Part shown: piece after piece, positions 1-8,536 of the stretch
How the letters are laid out: the number at the start of each line of letters is the position of its first letter
How positions within the stretch are numbered: the first letter of the stretch is position 1
Assembly: GCA_905235735.1 (NCBI GenBank)
Contig: CAJOMU010000001.1
Location: 1-64,000 of the forward strand
Length of the DNA stretch: 64,000 nt
Source of the DNA: an uncultured Synergistales bacterium
Lineage (GTDB): Bacteria > Synergistota > Synergistia > Synergistales > Aminobacteriaceae
Direction: 5' to 3'
Translations under genes and position numbers: made by a program
The notes under the pieces: model-generated
Told to the model about the DNA's origin: nothing
What the model saw: the letters and a program-made list of their open reading frames with translations, nothing else
The model's database searches: none

Positions 1-259
1 TTGATTTTTGAACATTTGGGCTGTTGGACGGAAAAACACGAAGCGAGAACCAAGCATAAAGGTTTCGTCTGTAAAATGTTCAGCCATCAATGAGCAGAAG
101 ATTATGTACCCGTACGTTAGCGGGGAATTGAAGCCTCTGGAGCGTTAAACCAAACGTAAGTAGCAGAACATCGTGAAAGCGGACGCGTTGAATGAGGAAG
201 GAAACATAAAAGTTGATTTATAGCTTTTTATAAGTTTTCTGTAACGGTATCAATCATAC
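1..259. other. Left-edge stretch without a convincing gene
   Basis: Frame 1 is open from the window edge to a TGA at 91-93. This could be the last 30 codons of a gene cut by the edge, but I recognise no family in it. Positions 94-259 contain no coding signal I can support and no clear terminator. No good Shine-Dalgarno sequence is visible just before the ATG at 260. Confidence 0.3.
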
Positions 260-1759
260 ATGCTCAATAAGGCAATCAATAATTATTTGCAGTCTGAACC
301 TCAAAAAAATTGTTGCTGGTTCAATCACCATTGGCTAACGAGAATCGAATTCAACAATCTAATCGACAATTTGTCTACCGTTCTCAAAAGTTCAGGTTTC
401 ACTCATGGTCAGCGTCTCGCTTCTCTCCTTCCGAATTCTCCGGTTACCCTTGCGCTCATTGCCGCTACATGGAGATTAGGCGGAGTGTTCTGCCCACTCA
501 ACCCACAATCAGGGGAGGCATCTCTCATCAAAACTTTAGACATGCTGAAACCTTTCTCCGTCATAATCCCTCAAAGCATCAGTCCTAAACTTCTTGACGC
601 TCTCAATTCTTCTTCATGGCCTTCCTCCATTCTTCCACTTGAGACACTCTCAGGCATTGAAACAATTTCAGGCAGAATGCAACAATCAGATGATTACGAT
701 AAATCTCTCGCCGTCATCTTCTCTACCTCCGGCACTACTGGTGAACCTAAAGCCGTTCCTCTCACTCATGCAAACATTCTCGACAACATTAATGCCTGCC
801 TCGAACATGTTCCTGATCTCAATCCGTCCGATTGCCTCCTTAATGTCCTGCCGAATTTTCATGCGTTCGGTTTCACCATTTGCTGTATCCTTCCATTTGT
901 GTTAGGTGCATCTCAGGTTCTCCTCACTTCCTTTATGCCGCCGTCGAATGTCATTAAGGCTATTGAGGAAACTCATCCGACAGTCCTTTTGCTCGTACCT
1001 ACAATGCTGGGGTTCACTGCGTCATTGCTTGAACGCATGAACATGAAACTCTCAGGAATAAAATTGCTCATTGCTGGAGGCGACAGATACAATACGAAAA
1101 TGGACGACAGAGTTACACGTGCATTCGGTGTACCAGTGATTGAAGGTTACGGCATCACTGAATGTTCTCCTGTTCTCGCAGTCAATCCAAGTCCTGAAGT
1201 TCGTAAACTGGGTACAGTTGGACCAGCATTGCCGCGTTTCGAGTTGCAGTTACGCTCTGAGAATGGTGAATTGCAAAACATTCCAGGTGAAGGCGTGTTG
1301 TGGGTTAAAGGGCCGTCGGTTACATCAGGTTACTATCATGCTGACGAAATCAATCGTGAACGTTTCGTTGACGGCTGGTTCAATACTGGTGATTACGTCC
1401 GTATTGATGACGATGGTTACATCTCCGTCTTAGATCGGGTAACTGATATTATCATTGTCGGTGGGTTCAATGTCTACCCGCAGGAAGTTGAAGCCATTCT
1501 GAATGCAAATGAAGCCGTTAATACCGCAGTAGTCGTAGGAATGCCAAATGACATAAGCGGAGAAGTTCCGAAAGCATATATAATTCTGAATGCAGGAGTT
1601 GAAGTTACGGAAGGAGAAATCATAAAATACTGCAAGGAAAGATTATCGCATTACAAAGTTCCAAGAGCAGTTGAATTTGTGGATAGTCTGCCTGTATCAT
1701 CAACAGGTAAGATATTACGGCGCGTATTAAGACAACAGGAAAGGGAGAAAAACTCATGA
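260..1759 (+). CDS. AMP-dependent acyl-CoA synthetase/ligase (first of a tandem pair)
   Basis: This is a 499-residue class I adenylate-forming enzyme that would activate a carboxylic acid as acyl-AMP and pass it to CoA or another thiol. The P-loop STSGTTGEPKAVPLTH lies near residues 155-170, the A5 motif EGYGITECSP near 295, the GDYVRIDDDGY and DRVTDIIIVGG hinge region near 377-400, and the catalytic-lysine motif STGKILRR near the C-terminus. It is shorter than typical FadD (about 560 residues). It overlaps the paralogous next gene by 4 bp (ATGA). Its first two thirds use many C-ending codons, unlike the A-rich style of the paralogue. The acyl substrate cannot be told. The position ahead of a surface-glycan locus is suggestive only. 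No clear ribosome-binding site precedes the ATG. Confidence 0.85.
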   Translation: MLNKAINNYLQSEPQKNCCWFNHHWLTRIEFNNLIDNLSTVLKSSGFTHGQRLASLLPNSPVTLALIAATWRLGGVFCPLNPQSGEASLIKTLDMLKPFSVIIPQSISPKLLDALNSSSWPSSILPLETLSGIETISGRMQQSDDYDKSLAVIFSTSGTTGEPKAVPLTHANILDNINACLEHVPDLNPSDCLLNVLPNFHAFGFTICCILPFVLGASQVLLTSFMPPSNVIKAIEETHPTVLLLVPTMLGFTASLLERMNMKLSGIKLLIAGGDRYNTKMDDRVTRAFGVPVIEGYGITECSPVLAVNPSPEVRKLGTVGPALPRFELQLRSENGELQNIPGEGVLWVKGPSVTSGYYHADEINRERFVDGWFNTGDYVRIDDDGYISVLDRVTDIIIVGGFNVYPQEVEAILNANEAVNTAVVVGMPNDISGEVPKAYIILNAGVEVTEGEIIKYCKERLSHYKVPRAVEFVDSLPVSSTGKILRRVLRQQEREKNS

Positions 1760-3231
1760 GACTTGAAGACGTAATCATACCAACACTAGAGACGGACATT
1801 GAGACGCAATGCTGCTGGTATGATGGGACATGGTATACGCGAAGGGATTTGCTGAAACTCATTGAGAGTTGCGAGAATGGATTGAAGAGAGCGGGTTTCA
1901 CAAATGGTCAGCGGTTAGTAGTGATGCTTCGTAATTCACCGTTGATACCTGCGTTATCTGTTGCTGTCTGGAAATTAGGCGGTGTGTTCTGTCCATTGAA
2001 TGAGAAGGCAGGAATTCCGTCATTGAAGGGGACGTTGAAACTCATACGACCGTTTGCAGTGATAGCGGAACATGAAATCCCGGAACTTTCGGAGGAATGG
2101 CCATGTCTGACGATGAACCTGAATGATACGGAATTTCCCGATTTCAAAGGAAGAATACAGCCAGATGAACCTGAAGATTACGCGATAATCTTTGCGACAT
2201 CAGGTACAACAGGAAATCCTAAAGCAGTACCGTTGACGCATGAGAATATAATCGACAACTGCAAGATAGTGAATGAAAGAATAAATTCACTTTCAAGTGA
2301 TGATACGTTTCTTGTAGTCTTGCCGAACTTCCATTCATTCGGATACACAGTAACAATCGTACTGCCTCTCACAATCGGAGCGAAGACAGCAATAGTACCT
2401 TCATTTCTTCCGCCAGCGGCAACAATACGCGCATTGAATGAGACAAAGATTAATGTGATGTTCGTAGTTCCGGCAATAGTATCGTTCTTACTGATGAACG
2501 TTGAGAAGGGGAAATTATCACCTGAAGTTCTGCGAGATATTCGGATAATCTGTACGGGTGGCGACAGGTTGAACCCGAACATTCATAGTTTAGCGATGAA
2601 GTTACTTGGCCGTGATGTAATGGAAGGCTATGGTCTTACTGAGACATCACCGGTAATATGCGTCAATCATGACTGCGTAGACCAGAAACACGGAACAGTA
2701 GGACAAGTGCTTTCAGGCTATGAATACCGTATACGAACTCGTGAAGGTCAGGACACAGATGCAAACGAAGGTGTCTTATGGGTAAGAGGCCCTTCAGTAA
2801 CACCTGGCTATCTTCATGCACCAGAAATTACGGCTGAACGTTTTGATGCTGACGGGTGGTTCAACACTGGAGATTATGTGCGGATTGACGATGAAGGTTA
2901 TGTGAGCATACTGGACAGGGTAACGGACATAATAATAGTTGGAGGTTTCAACGTGTATCCTCAGGAGGTCGAGAAGATACTATCGGAACATCCGGCGGTA
3001 CATTCGGCGGTAGTAGTTGGAATGCCTCACGACATCAACGGAGAAATCCCGAAGGCATACGTGCAGTTGAATGATGGAGCGGAGACAACAGAACGGGAAA
3101 TCATAAAGTATGCGAAGGAGAAACTTGCACACTTTAAAGTTCCAAGAAGTGTAGAATTCGTTGAAGAGTTTCCGTTATCAGGAACGGGAAAGATACTCAG
3201 ACGAGTATTGAGGGAACGAGCACGTCAATGA
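1756..3231 (+). CDS. AMP-dependent acyl-CoA synthetase/ligase (second of a tandem pair)
   Basis: This 491-residue paralogue of the preceding gene matches it over its whole length. Its motifs are ATSGTTGNPKAVPLTH near residue 150, EGYGLTETSP near 290, WFNTGDYVRIDDEGY and DRVTDIIIVGGFNVYPQEVE near 370-400, and GTGKILRRVLR at the C-terminus. All adenylation motifs are intact, so two active enzymes are likely. Start and stop both overlap neighbours by 4 bp (ATGA), which indicates translational coupling with the upstream ligase and the downstream xthA gene. Substrate is unknown. Medium- or long-chain fatty acids, or an acyl group used in envelope lipids, are possible. Confidence 0.85.
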   Translation: MRLEDVIIPTLETDIETQCCWYDGTWYTRRDLLKLIESCENGLKRAGFTNGQRLVVMLRNSPLIPALSVAVWKLGGVFCPLNEKAGIPSLKGTLKLIRPFAVIAEHEIPELSEEWPCLTMNLNDTEFPDFKGRIQPDEPEDYAIIFATSGTTGNPKAVPLTHENIIDNCKIVNERINSLSSDDTFLVVLPNFHSFGYTVTIVLPLTIGAKTAIVPSFLPPAATIRALNETKINVMFVVPAIVSFLLMNVEKGKLSPEVLRDIRIICTGGDRLNPNIHSLAMKLLGRDVMEGYGLTETSPVICVNHDCVDQKHGTVGQVLSGYEYRIRTREGQDTDANEGVLWVRGPSVTPGYLHAPEITAERFDADGWFNTGDYVRIDDEGYVSILDRVTDIIIVGGFNVYPQEVEKILSEHPAVHSAVVVGMPHDINGEIPKAYVQLNDGAETTEREIIKYAKEKLAHFKVPRSVEFVEEFPLSGTGKILRRVLRERARQ

Positions 3232-4007
3232 GGATAGCGACATTCAATGTGAATTCAGTGCGTTCACGACTGCATATACTGGAGCGATGGATACCTGAAT
3301 TCCAGCCGGATATGTTATTCATGCAGGAGACGAAGACAACAGACGCTTCCTTTCCTGCGTCATTTTTCAGTGAGCTAGGCTACAAGTCATACTATCATGG
3401 AGAGAAGATGTACAACGGAGTAGCAGTAGCTGTGAAGAATTATGAGAAGAATTGCGATGTAGAAGTAACATATGGATTTGAGGACGGGGAATATGCGACG
3501 CGGGTAATGATGCTGAGACATGATGACATCACGATACTGAATACGTATGTTCCTCAGGGAAAGGAGATGATGCACCCAGATTTTGAGATGAAGAAAGAAT
3601 TTCTATCAAGAGTACGAGAGGTAATAGAACGCAACATCAATTCAAGTTTTATGTGGTTAGGCGACCTGAACGTAGCTCCTGAAGCTATAGATGTAACTCA
3701 CCCTGAGAACAAGAAGAAGCATGTATGTTTCTGTGAGGAGATACGGAACATATTTTCGGACACGAAACGGGGATTGATAGACATATTACGGAAGTTCAAA
3801 CCGTCAGAGAGAATTTATACGTTCTATGACTATCGTGTGAAGGATGCGATGAAACGAGGCATAGGCTGGCGGATAGACCATATGCTGGCCACACCGGAAC
3901 TAGCAGAATATGCCATATCATGCAGTCCTGACATAAGAGTACGGGAATGGGACAAACCATCAGATCATGTGCCATTAACGGGAGTGTATAATGTGAGAAA
4001 AACGTGA
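3228..4007 (+). CDS. xthA: Exodeoxyribonuclease III
   Basis: This 259-residue enzyme of the exonuclease III / AP endonuclease family removes nucleotides 3' to 5' and cuts at abasic sites in base-excision repair. Family motifs are visible in order: FNVNSVRSR at the N-terminus, FMQETKT near residue 35 (metal-binding Glu), YVPQGK near 107, WLGDLNVAP near 143 (catalytic Asp and Asn), GWRIDHMLAT near 215 and the C-terminal catalytic SDHVPL. The length is normal. It starts inside the stop of the ligase gene (ATGA), so it is carried in the same transcript although its function is unrelated to its neighbours. Confidence 0.95.
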   Translation: MRIATFNVNSVRSRLHILERWIPEFQPDMLFMQETKTTDASFPASFFSELGYKSYYHGEKMYNGVAVAVKNYEKNCDVEVTYGFEDGEYATRVMMLRHDDITILNTYVPQGKEMMHPDFEMKKEFLSRVREVIERNINSSFMWLGDLNVAPEAIDVTHPENKKKHVCFCEEIRNIFSDTKRGLIDILRKFKPSERIYTFYDYRVKDAMKRGIGWRIDHMLATPELAEYAISCSPDIRVREWDKPSDHVPLTGVYNVRKT

Positions 4008-4021
4008 TAGGTGTTGTTTAA

Positions 4022-5659
4022 ATGAAAACAGAGGAATTTTCACTATTAAAGAAACTCATAGTGCTATGGAACGGTAGGAGACTAATACTGTTTCTGGCGT
4101 TAATCTCATGCATAGCTTCAGGGATATATGCGTATAATCTTCCGCCAATCTACAAAGCCGAATGTTATTTCCTGCCGCCCAATCAGGACACGAACCGAAT
4201 AAGTTCAGTGAGTGGAAGAAATCTAATGAGCGACACGATAGCAGCCACGCCAGAACGAGTTGGAGGAGTAGCGGATTTAACTGGATTGCCGAGTACGGTA
4301 ACGAGTGGCCAGATGATATTGGGGATAATGAAGAGGAATGTGGTGATAGACGAGATAATCGAGAGATTTGCATTAATGGAAGTGTACGGGCAGCAATCTA
4401 AATCACAAATGCGCGGCAAAGTACTTCACGAGATACTAGAGACGAACGAAGACACGAAGAGTGGAATTATAACGGTATCAGTTCTTGATGAAGACCCGCA
4501 GAGAGCGGCTGAAATGGCGAATGCATTCGTAGAGGTATTGCAGGCGAAGATGCTGGACTTGTCATTGAATGAGGCAGTACAGCGGAGGGTATTCTTTGAA
4601 CAGCAGGTAGAGAAGAGCCGTGAGACGTTGAACCGTGCGGAAGCCGAGATGTCAGCGTATCAGCAGGAGTCAGGTTCAGCGATACCAGAATCGCAAATGC
4701 AGGCGAGACTGAGGTCAATAACGGATTTACAGCAGCAGATAATCTCGAAGAATGCGGAAATATCGGCATTATTGACGTATGCGAGACCTGATAATCCGAA
4801 AGTTCGAGCGGCACGTTCGCAGTTAGATACATTGACGAATGAGCTTGCGAGATTAGAAGCGGAACAGCGGACATCAACGCCGCAGTTAAGTGTGGAATAT
4901 CAGAGGTATGCGATGAATTTGCATTTAGCGACGGCGGCCTACGAGGTAGTATTGAAGCAGTATGAGAATGCGAAGATAGATGAAGCGCAAGGATTTTTTC
5001 CATTGCATGTAGTGGATTACGCGACCCCGCCTGATTTAAAATTCAAGCCTAGCCGTATGCGAATAATAGCAGTGGGAACATTCTTAGGGATGTTACTGGG
5101 AAGCATGATAGTAGTATTTAGGGAATTCATGCGTAACATTCGCTCAAAGCTGAAAGAATGTGCACAAGAGGAAAAATATGAAACAGTTCCGGAGTTATCC
5201 AGGCAGAGAAGGAGTGTATTGCCGTTTCTGCTGTTTGCGTTCATGGCCGCAATGATAATGTATCTGACGTTTCAAGCGAAGCCAGACTCTGAAGCAATAA
5301 GTTTCAAGATGTATAAGATGCTGGAGAGTTTTTACAGTCAGGACAACATGCCTGAATGGGTAAATAACATGATATTTCTTCGAGCAATTGCGCATTTCCC
5401 GTTATATTTCTTCCTTGCAGTGAGTGCATTCACGTCATTTTATCTTTATGGCCTAACGATAGGGCGTTCATTGGTGATTTCAATATTGCTGAGTGCGTGT
5501 GTAGGGCTTGCAGATGAAATAATCAAGATATTTATTCCCGCACGTGAATTTGACTTTGTAGACTGGTTGATAGATGTGTGCGGAATACTAGCTGGAGGGA
5601 GTTTATCATCGATAATAGCATTAATATTAGGGAGGCGGAGGCATGAGGAAAGCGATTAA
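4022..5659 (+). CDS. Wzz-type chain-length regulator fused to a VanZ-like membrane domain
   Basis: This is a 545-residue inner-membrane protein. The N-terminal part is a polysaccharide co-polymerase: a membrane segment near residues 20-40, a long periplasmic region with coiled-coil stretches (residues about 190-330) and a second membrane segment near 350. Wzz proteins set O-antigen or capsule chain length together with Wzy. The last 150 residues add about four more membrane segments with VanZ-like signatures, namely AHFPLYFFLA, then LADEIIKIFIPAREFDFVDW and a glycine-rich end. The fusion is uncommon and the role of the VanZ part is unknown. The gene overlaps the next (sugar transferase) by 17 bp and lies in the Wzx/Wzy locus. 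Confidence 0.8.
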   Translation: MKTEEFSLLKKLIVLWNGRRLILFLALISCIASGIYAYNLPPIYKAECYFLPPNQDTNRISSVSGRNLMSDTIAATPERVGGVADLTGLPSTVTSGQMILGIMKRNVVIDEIIERFALMEVYGQQSKSQMRGKVLHEILETNEDTKSGIITVSVLDEDPQRAAEMANAFVEVLQAKMLDLSLNEAVQRRVFFEQQVEKSRETLNRAEAEMSAYQQESGSAIPESQMQARLRSITDLQQQIISKNAEISALLTYARPDNPKVRAARSQLDTLTNELARLEAEQRTSTPQLSVEYQRYAMNLHLATAAYEVVLKQYENAKIDEAQGFFPLHVVDYATPPDLKFKPSRMRIIAVGTFLGMLLGSMIVVFREFMRNIRSKLKECAQEEKYETVPELSRQRRSVLPFLLFAFMAAMIMYLTFQAKPDSEAISFKMYKMLESFYSQDNMPEWVNNMIFLRAIAHFPLYFFLAVSAFTSFYLYGLTIGRSLVISILLSACVGLADEIIKIFIPAREFDFVDWLIDVCGILAGGSLSSIIALILGRRRHEESD

Positions 5660-6254
5660 GAGAGTATTAGATGTAATCGGAGCGTTATTTGCGCTGATAT
5701 TATTATCGCCGGTAATGATATGGGCGGCAATAAAGATACGCCGTGAGGATAAAGGGCCTGTATTCTTTACGCAGGAACGAATTGGGAAGGACTTAAAGCC
5801 ATTCATGACGTACAAGTTCAGGACTATGTTCATGGATGCGGAAGCGAGAGCGAATATATTATTCCGAGATGAGGAGATAAAGGCGGAATACGAAGAGGGA
5901 GCGAAGATGAAGACAGACCCAAGATTAACGAACATCGGAGCATTCCTGAGACGCACGAGCATAGATGAACTTCCCCAATTAATAAATGTCCTGAAAGGAG
6001 AAATGAGCTTAATCGGGCCAAGACCATTATTGCCAAGTGATGTAGCATTATGTTACGGGAAGGATGCGGGGAAAGTCTTCAGGATGAAGCCCGGAATGAC
6101 GGGATTATGGCAGGTGAGTGGACGGAGTGATACGGACATAAATTTTCGCCGTAAGATAAATTTATATTACATGCGGAAATGGTCATTATGCCTTGATTTC
6201 TGGATAGCCTTACGAACAGTGAAGACGGTTTCAAAGGGAGAAGGAGCATATTAA
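5643..6254 (+). CDS. Initiating sugar transferase (minimal phosphoglycosyl transferase)
   Basis: This 203-residue bacterial sugar transferase (PF02397 type) moves a sugar-1-phosphate from a nucleotide sugar to undecaprenyl phosphate, the first step of surface glycan assembly. One N-terminal membrane/re-entrant helix (residues about 5-30) is followed by the conserved cytosolic core: KIRREDKGPVFFTQERIGKD, KFRTM, RTSIDELPQL, SLIGPRPLLP and KPGMTGLWQVSGR. The domain is complete and no extra N-terminal domains are present, as in PglC-like enzymes. It overlaps the Wzz-VanZ gene at its start, and its stop TAA shares a base with the next start. Two further members of this family lie at 53301-56107. 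Confidence 0.9.
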   Translation: MRKAIKRVLDVIGALFALILLSPVMIWAAIKIRREDKGPVFFTQERIGKDLKPFMTYKFRTMFMDAEARANILFRDEEIKAEYEEGAKMKTDPRLTNIGAFLRRTSIDELPQLINVLKGEMSLIGPRPLLPSDVALCYGKDAGKVFRMKPGMTGLWQVSGRSDTDINFRRKINLYYMRKWSLCLDFWIALRTVKTVSKGEGAY

Positions 6255-7375
6255 TGAGGATACTGCATATAGTGAAGGCGTATTATCCTGATGTAGGAGG
6301 ATTAGAGACATCGGCACGTCAGATAGCGGAAGGAGGTGCAGAGAGGGGACATGAAGTAACGGTATTATGTTTTGGCGACAAGAATGAATCAGTAACGGTG
6401 AATGGAGTGAAGGTTCATAGGGTAAAGCCAATCTTCAACGTGGGAAGTGCATCAGTATCGTTAAAGTATCTGAATATGTACAGGAAGCTCTCACGGGAAG
6501 CGAACATAATACATTTTCATGTGCCCAACCCATTTGGAGAACTAGCATTCTGTATGTTTGGCAGTCATGGAGCGAAGACGTTATGCACGTATCATTTAGA
6601 CCCAGTGAAGCCGAAGTTATTCGTATGGATATACACGAAGTTACTGCGAATGTTCATGAGGAAAGTAGATGTGATATGTCCTACTTCACCGCACTACATA
6701 GTATCATCGAAAATAATATGCGACTTTCTGGAGAAATGCAGAACTGTGCCGTTAGGAGTGGACATAGCGAGTTTTCGGAACGTATCACCAGAGAGAATAT
6801 CGGAGGCAGAAAAGCAGGTATCGCATTTAAAGAGGCCAAGAATATTATTCTGCGGTAGGTTTGCATATTTCAAGGGAATTCCGTGCTTGCTTGATGCGTT
6901 GAGTACGCTCCCCGAATGCACGTTAATCATGGTAGGAGACGGGAAGACGAGAGCGGAGACGGAGGAACGTATCGACAAACTAGGATTGAGGGACAGGGTA
7001 TATCTTGCAGGATTGAAGACAGGTGAAGAATACCGTGCATATTTTCATGTATCAGATATATTTGCATTCCCTTCGACATGGCCTGAGTCGTTCGGGATAG
7101 TAGGACTCGAAGCCTTAGCATCAGGACTGCCAATAATAACGACGGAGATATGGGCAGGTTCATCATATTTCAACGAGGATGAGAAGACGGGGATAATAAT
7201 ACCGCCGAATGACCCTGAAGCCTTATCAGAAGCGATAAGAAGGATAGTGAGCAATCCGGAATTATCAAAGAAAATGTCAGAGAATGCGAGGGTACGTGCA
7301 GAAAAGTTTTCGATAGAGAAGATGCCGGAACGTTACGAGGCAATATATAAGCTATTAGAGAAGCATATGATATGA
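6254..7375 (+). CDS. Glycosyltransferase, GT4 family
   Basis: This 373-residue GT-B glycosyltransferase likely adds a sugar to the lipid-linked glycan on the cytosolic side. The N-terminal Rossmann half has the donor-family signature YPDVGGLETSARQIA. The C-terminal half carries FCGRFAYFKG, followed by the GT4 E-x7-E motif in PESFGIVGLEALASGLPII. The length is normal and no membrane segment is seen. It overlaps both neighbours by 1-4 bp, so it is part of the glycan operon. The sugar donor cannot be assigned from sequence. Confidence 0.88.
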   Translation: MRILHIVKAYYPDVGGLETSARQIAEGGAERGHEVTVLCFGDKNESVTVNGVKVHRVKPIFNVGSASVSLKYLNMYRKLSREANIIHFHVPNPFGELAFCMFGSHGAKTLCTYHLDPVKPKLFVWIYTKLLRMFMRKVDVICPTSPHYIVSSKIICDFLEKCRTVPLGVDIASFRNVSPERISEAEKQVSHLKRPRILFCGRFAYFKGIPCLLDALSTLPECTLIMVGDGKTRAETEERIDKLGLRDRVYLAGLKTGEEYRAYFHVSDIFAFPSTWPESFGIVGLEALASGLPIITTEIWAGSSYFNEDEKTGIIIPPNDPEALSEAIRRIVSNPELSKKMSENARVRAEKFSIEKMPERYEAIYKLLEKHMI

Positions 7376-8532
7376 GAATTAAGAGAATAATATCGAAGGC
7401 ACTGATAGCATCAGAGGCGATAGTGCGAGGAATGACGTACAAGCCGAAGCCAACGAACAGTAAACGAGTAATAGTGATATTGCACCAGTTGTTTGGAGAT
7501 GCAATAGTGATAAGTGATTCACTGAGGGAATATGCGAAGCTGTATGAGGATGTAAAGTTTCTAGTGCGGCCATCAGTGATAGAGTTTATGCGTTCAGTAG
7601 TACCGTATGCGAATGAGCTTAGATTTGAGCCTGTAGATTTCACGCGATACATAGAGGATTACGGATATTATCGTGAAATATCATCGAGATACAGGGACAG
7701 TGCGGATATACTGATAGTTCCGGCAACAAGTCCCGGAGCGGAGATATTTTCATGTTCAAGTAAAGCGTCAAGAAAGATAGCGTCAGTACGTCCAGTAGAC
7801 ATAACGAATTCACTGTTAATGCGATTACTCTCGAAGTATGCGTACACGGAGAGGGTACGACCGAACCCAAGCGAAATGACGTTACAGAGGCATCGTCAGC
7901 TCATTCATTATCTCGGCAACACGAACTTTCAAGCGAGACTACCACGATTGAACTCCGAACCTAAAATCATAGATGAAGCCCGATATTGTGTTATATGTTT
8001 AGGAGCATCGAAGCCAGAAAGATGGTGGCCGGTAGAGAGATATGCTGAGATAATAGACTTTGTGAATGAAGAGCTTGATATGAACGTGCATTTATGCGGA
8101 GGCAAAGAGGAAGCCGAGATAGAGGCACGATTGAAAGTGAGACATCCTGAAATGCTAATCAGTCACGCGGGCAAGACGAACTTTGCAGAATGGTCATCAA
8201 TCGTTCAACATGCGAGCTTATACATAGGGAATGACAGCGGAACGGCACATTTAGCGGCGGCGCACCGGGTACGAAGTGTGTGTATCATAGGGGATTACGA
8301 GTTCGTGATATTCCCATACAAGGTAGATGTACTTGAACCAGACGACAGATTACCGTTATGTGTGTATAAGCATATGGACTGTGAGAACTGTCGGGATACG
8401 GGCTACTATACAGGTAGCACAAATCCTGAATGCAAGAAGCGAATTCGGGAAGGCAAGTGTGCATTATGCATAGATGCGGTGAGAGCAGACGAAGTAAAAG
8501 CGGCAATCAAGAAAGTAATGAAGGAGGATTAA
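7372..8532 (+). CDS. GT9-type glycosyltransferase (heptosyltransferase-like), Cys-rich tail
   Basis: This 386-residue member of the ADP-heptose:LPS heptosyltransferase family (GT9) has the hallmark GNDSGTAHLAAA near residue 285 and the substrate-side segment CLGASKPERWWPVERYAEI. The ADP-heptose synthesis genes hldE, gmhA and gmhB lie directly downstream, which supports a heptosyl donor. The last 50 residues are unusual, with five cysteines spread over about 35 residues (DCENC, ECKK, GKCALC). They could form a metal site. The gene starts by ATGA overlap with the GT4 gene and ends 4 bp before hldE. Confidence 0.82.
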   Translation: MRIKRIISKALIASEAIVRGMTYKPKPTNSKRVIVILHQLFGDAIVISDSLREYAKLYEDVKFLVRPSVIEFMRSVVPYANELRFEPVDFTRYIEDYGYYREISSRYRDSADILIVPATSPGAEIFSCSSKASRKIASVRPVDITNSLLMRLLSKYAYTERVRPNPSEMTLQRHRQLIHYLGNTNFQARLPRLNSEPKIIDEARYCVICLGASKPERWWPVERYAEIIDFVNEELDMNVHLCGGKEEAEIEARLKVRHPEMLISHAGKTNFAEWSSIVQHASLYIGNDSGTAHLAAAHRVRSVCIIGDYEFVIFPYKVDVLEPDDRLPLCVYKHMDCENCRDTGYYTGSTNPECKKRIREGKCALCIDAVRADEVKAAIKKVMKED

Positions 8533-8536
8533 GAGA

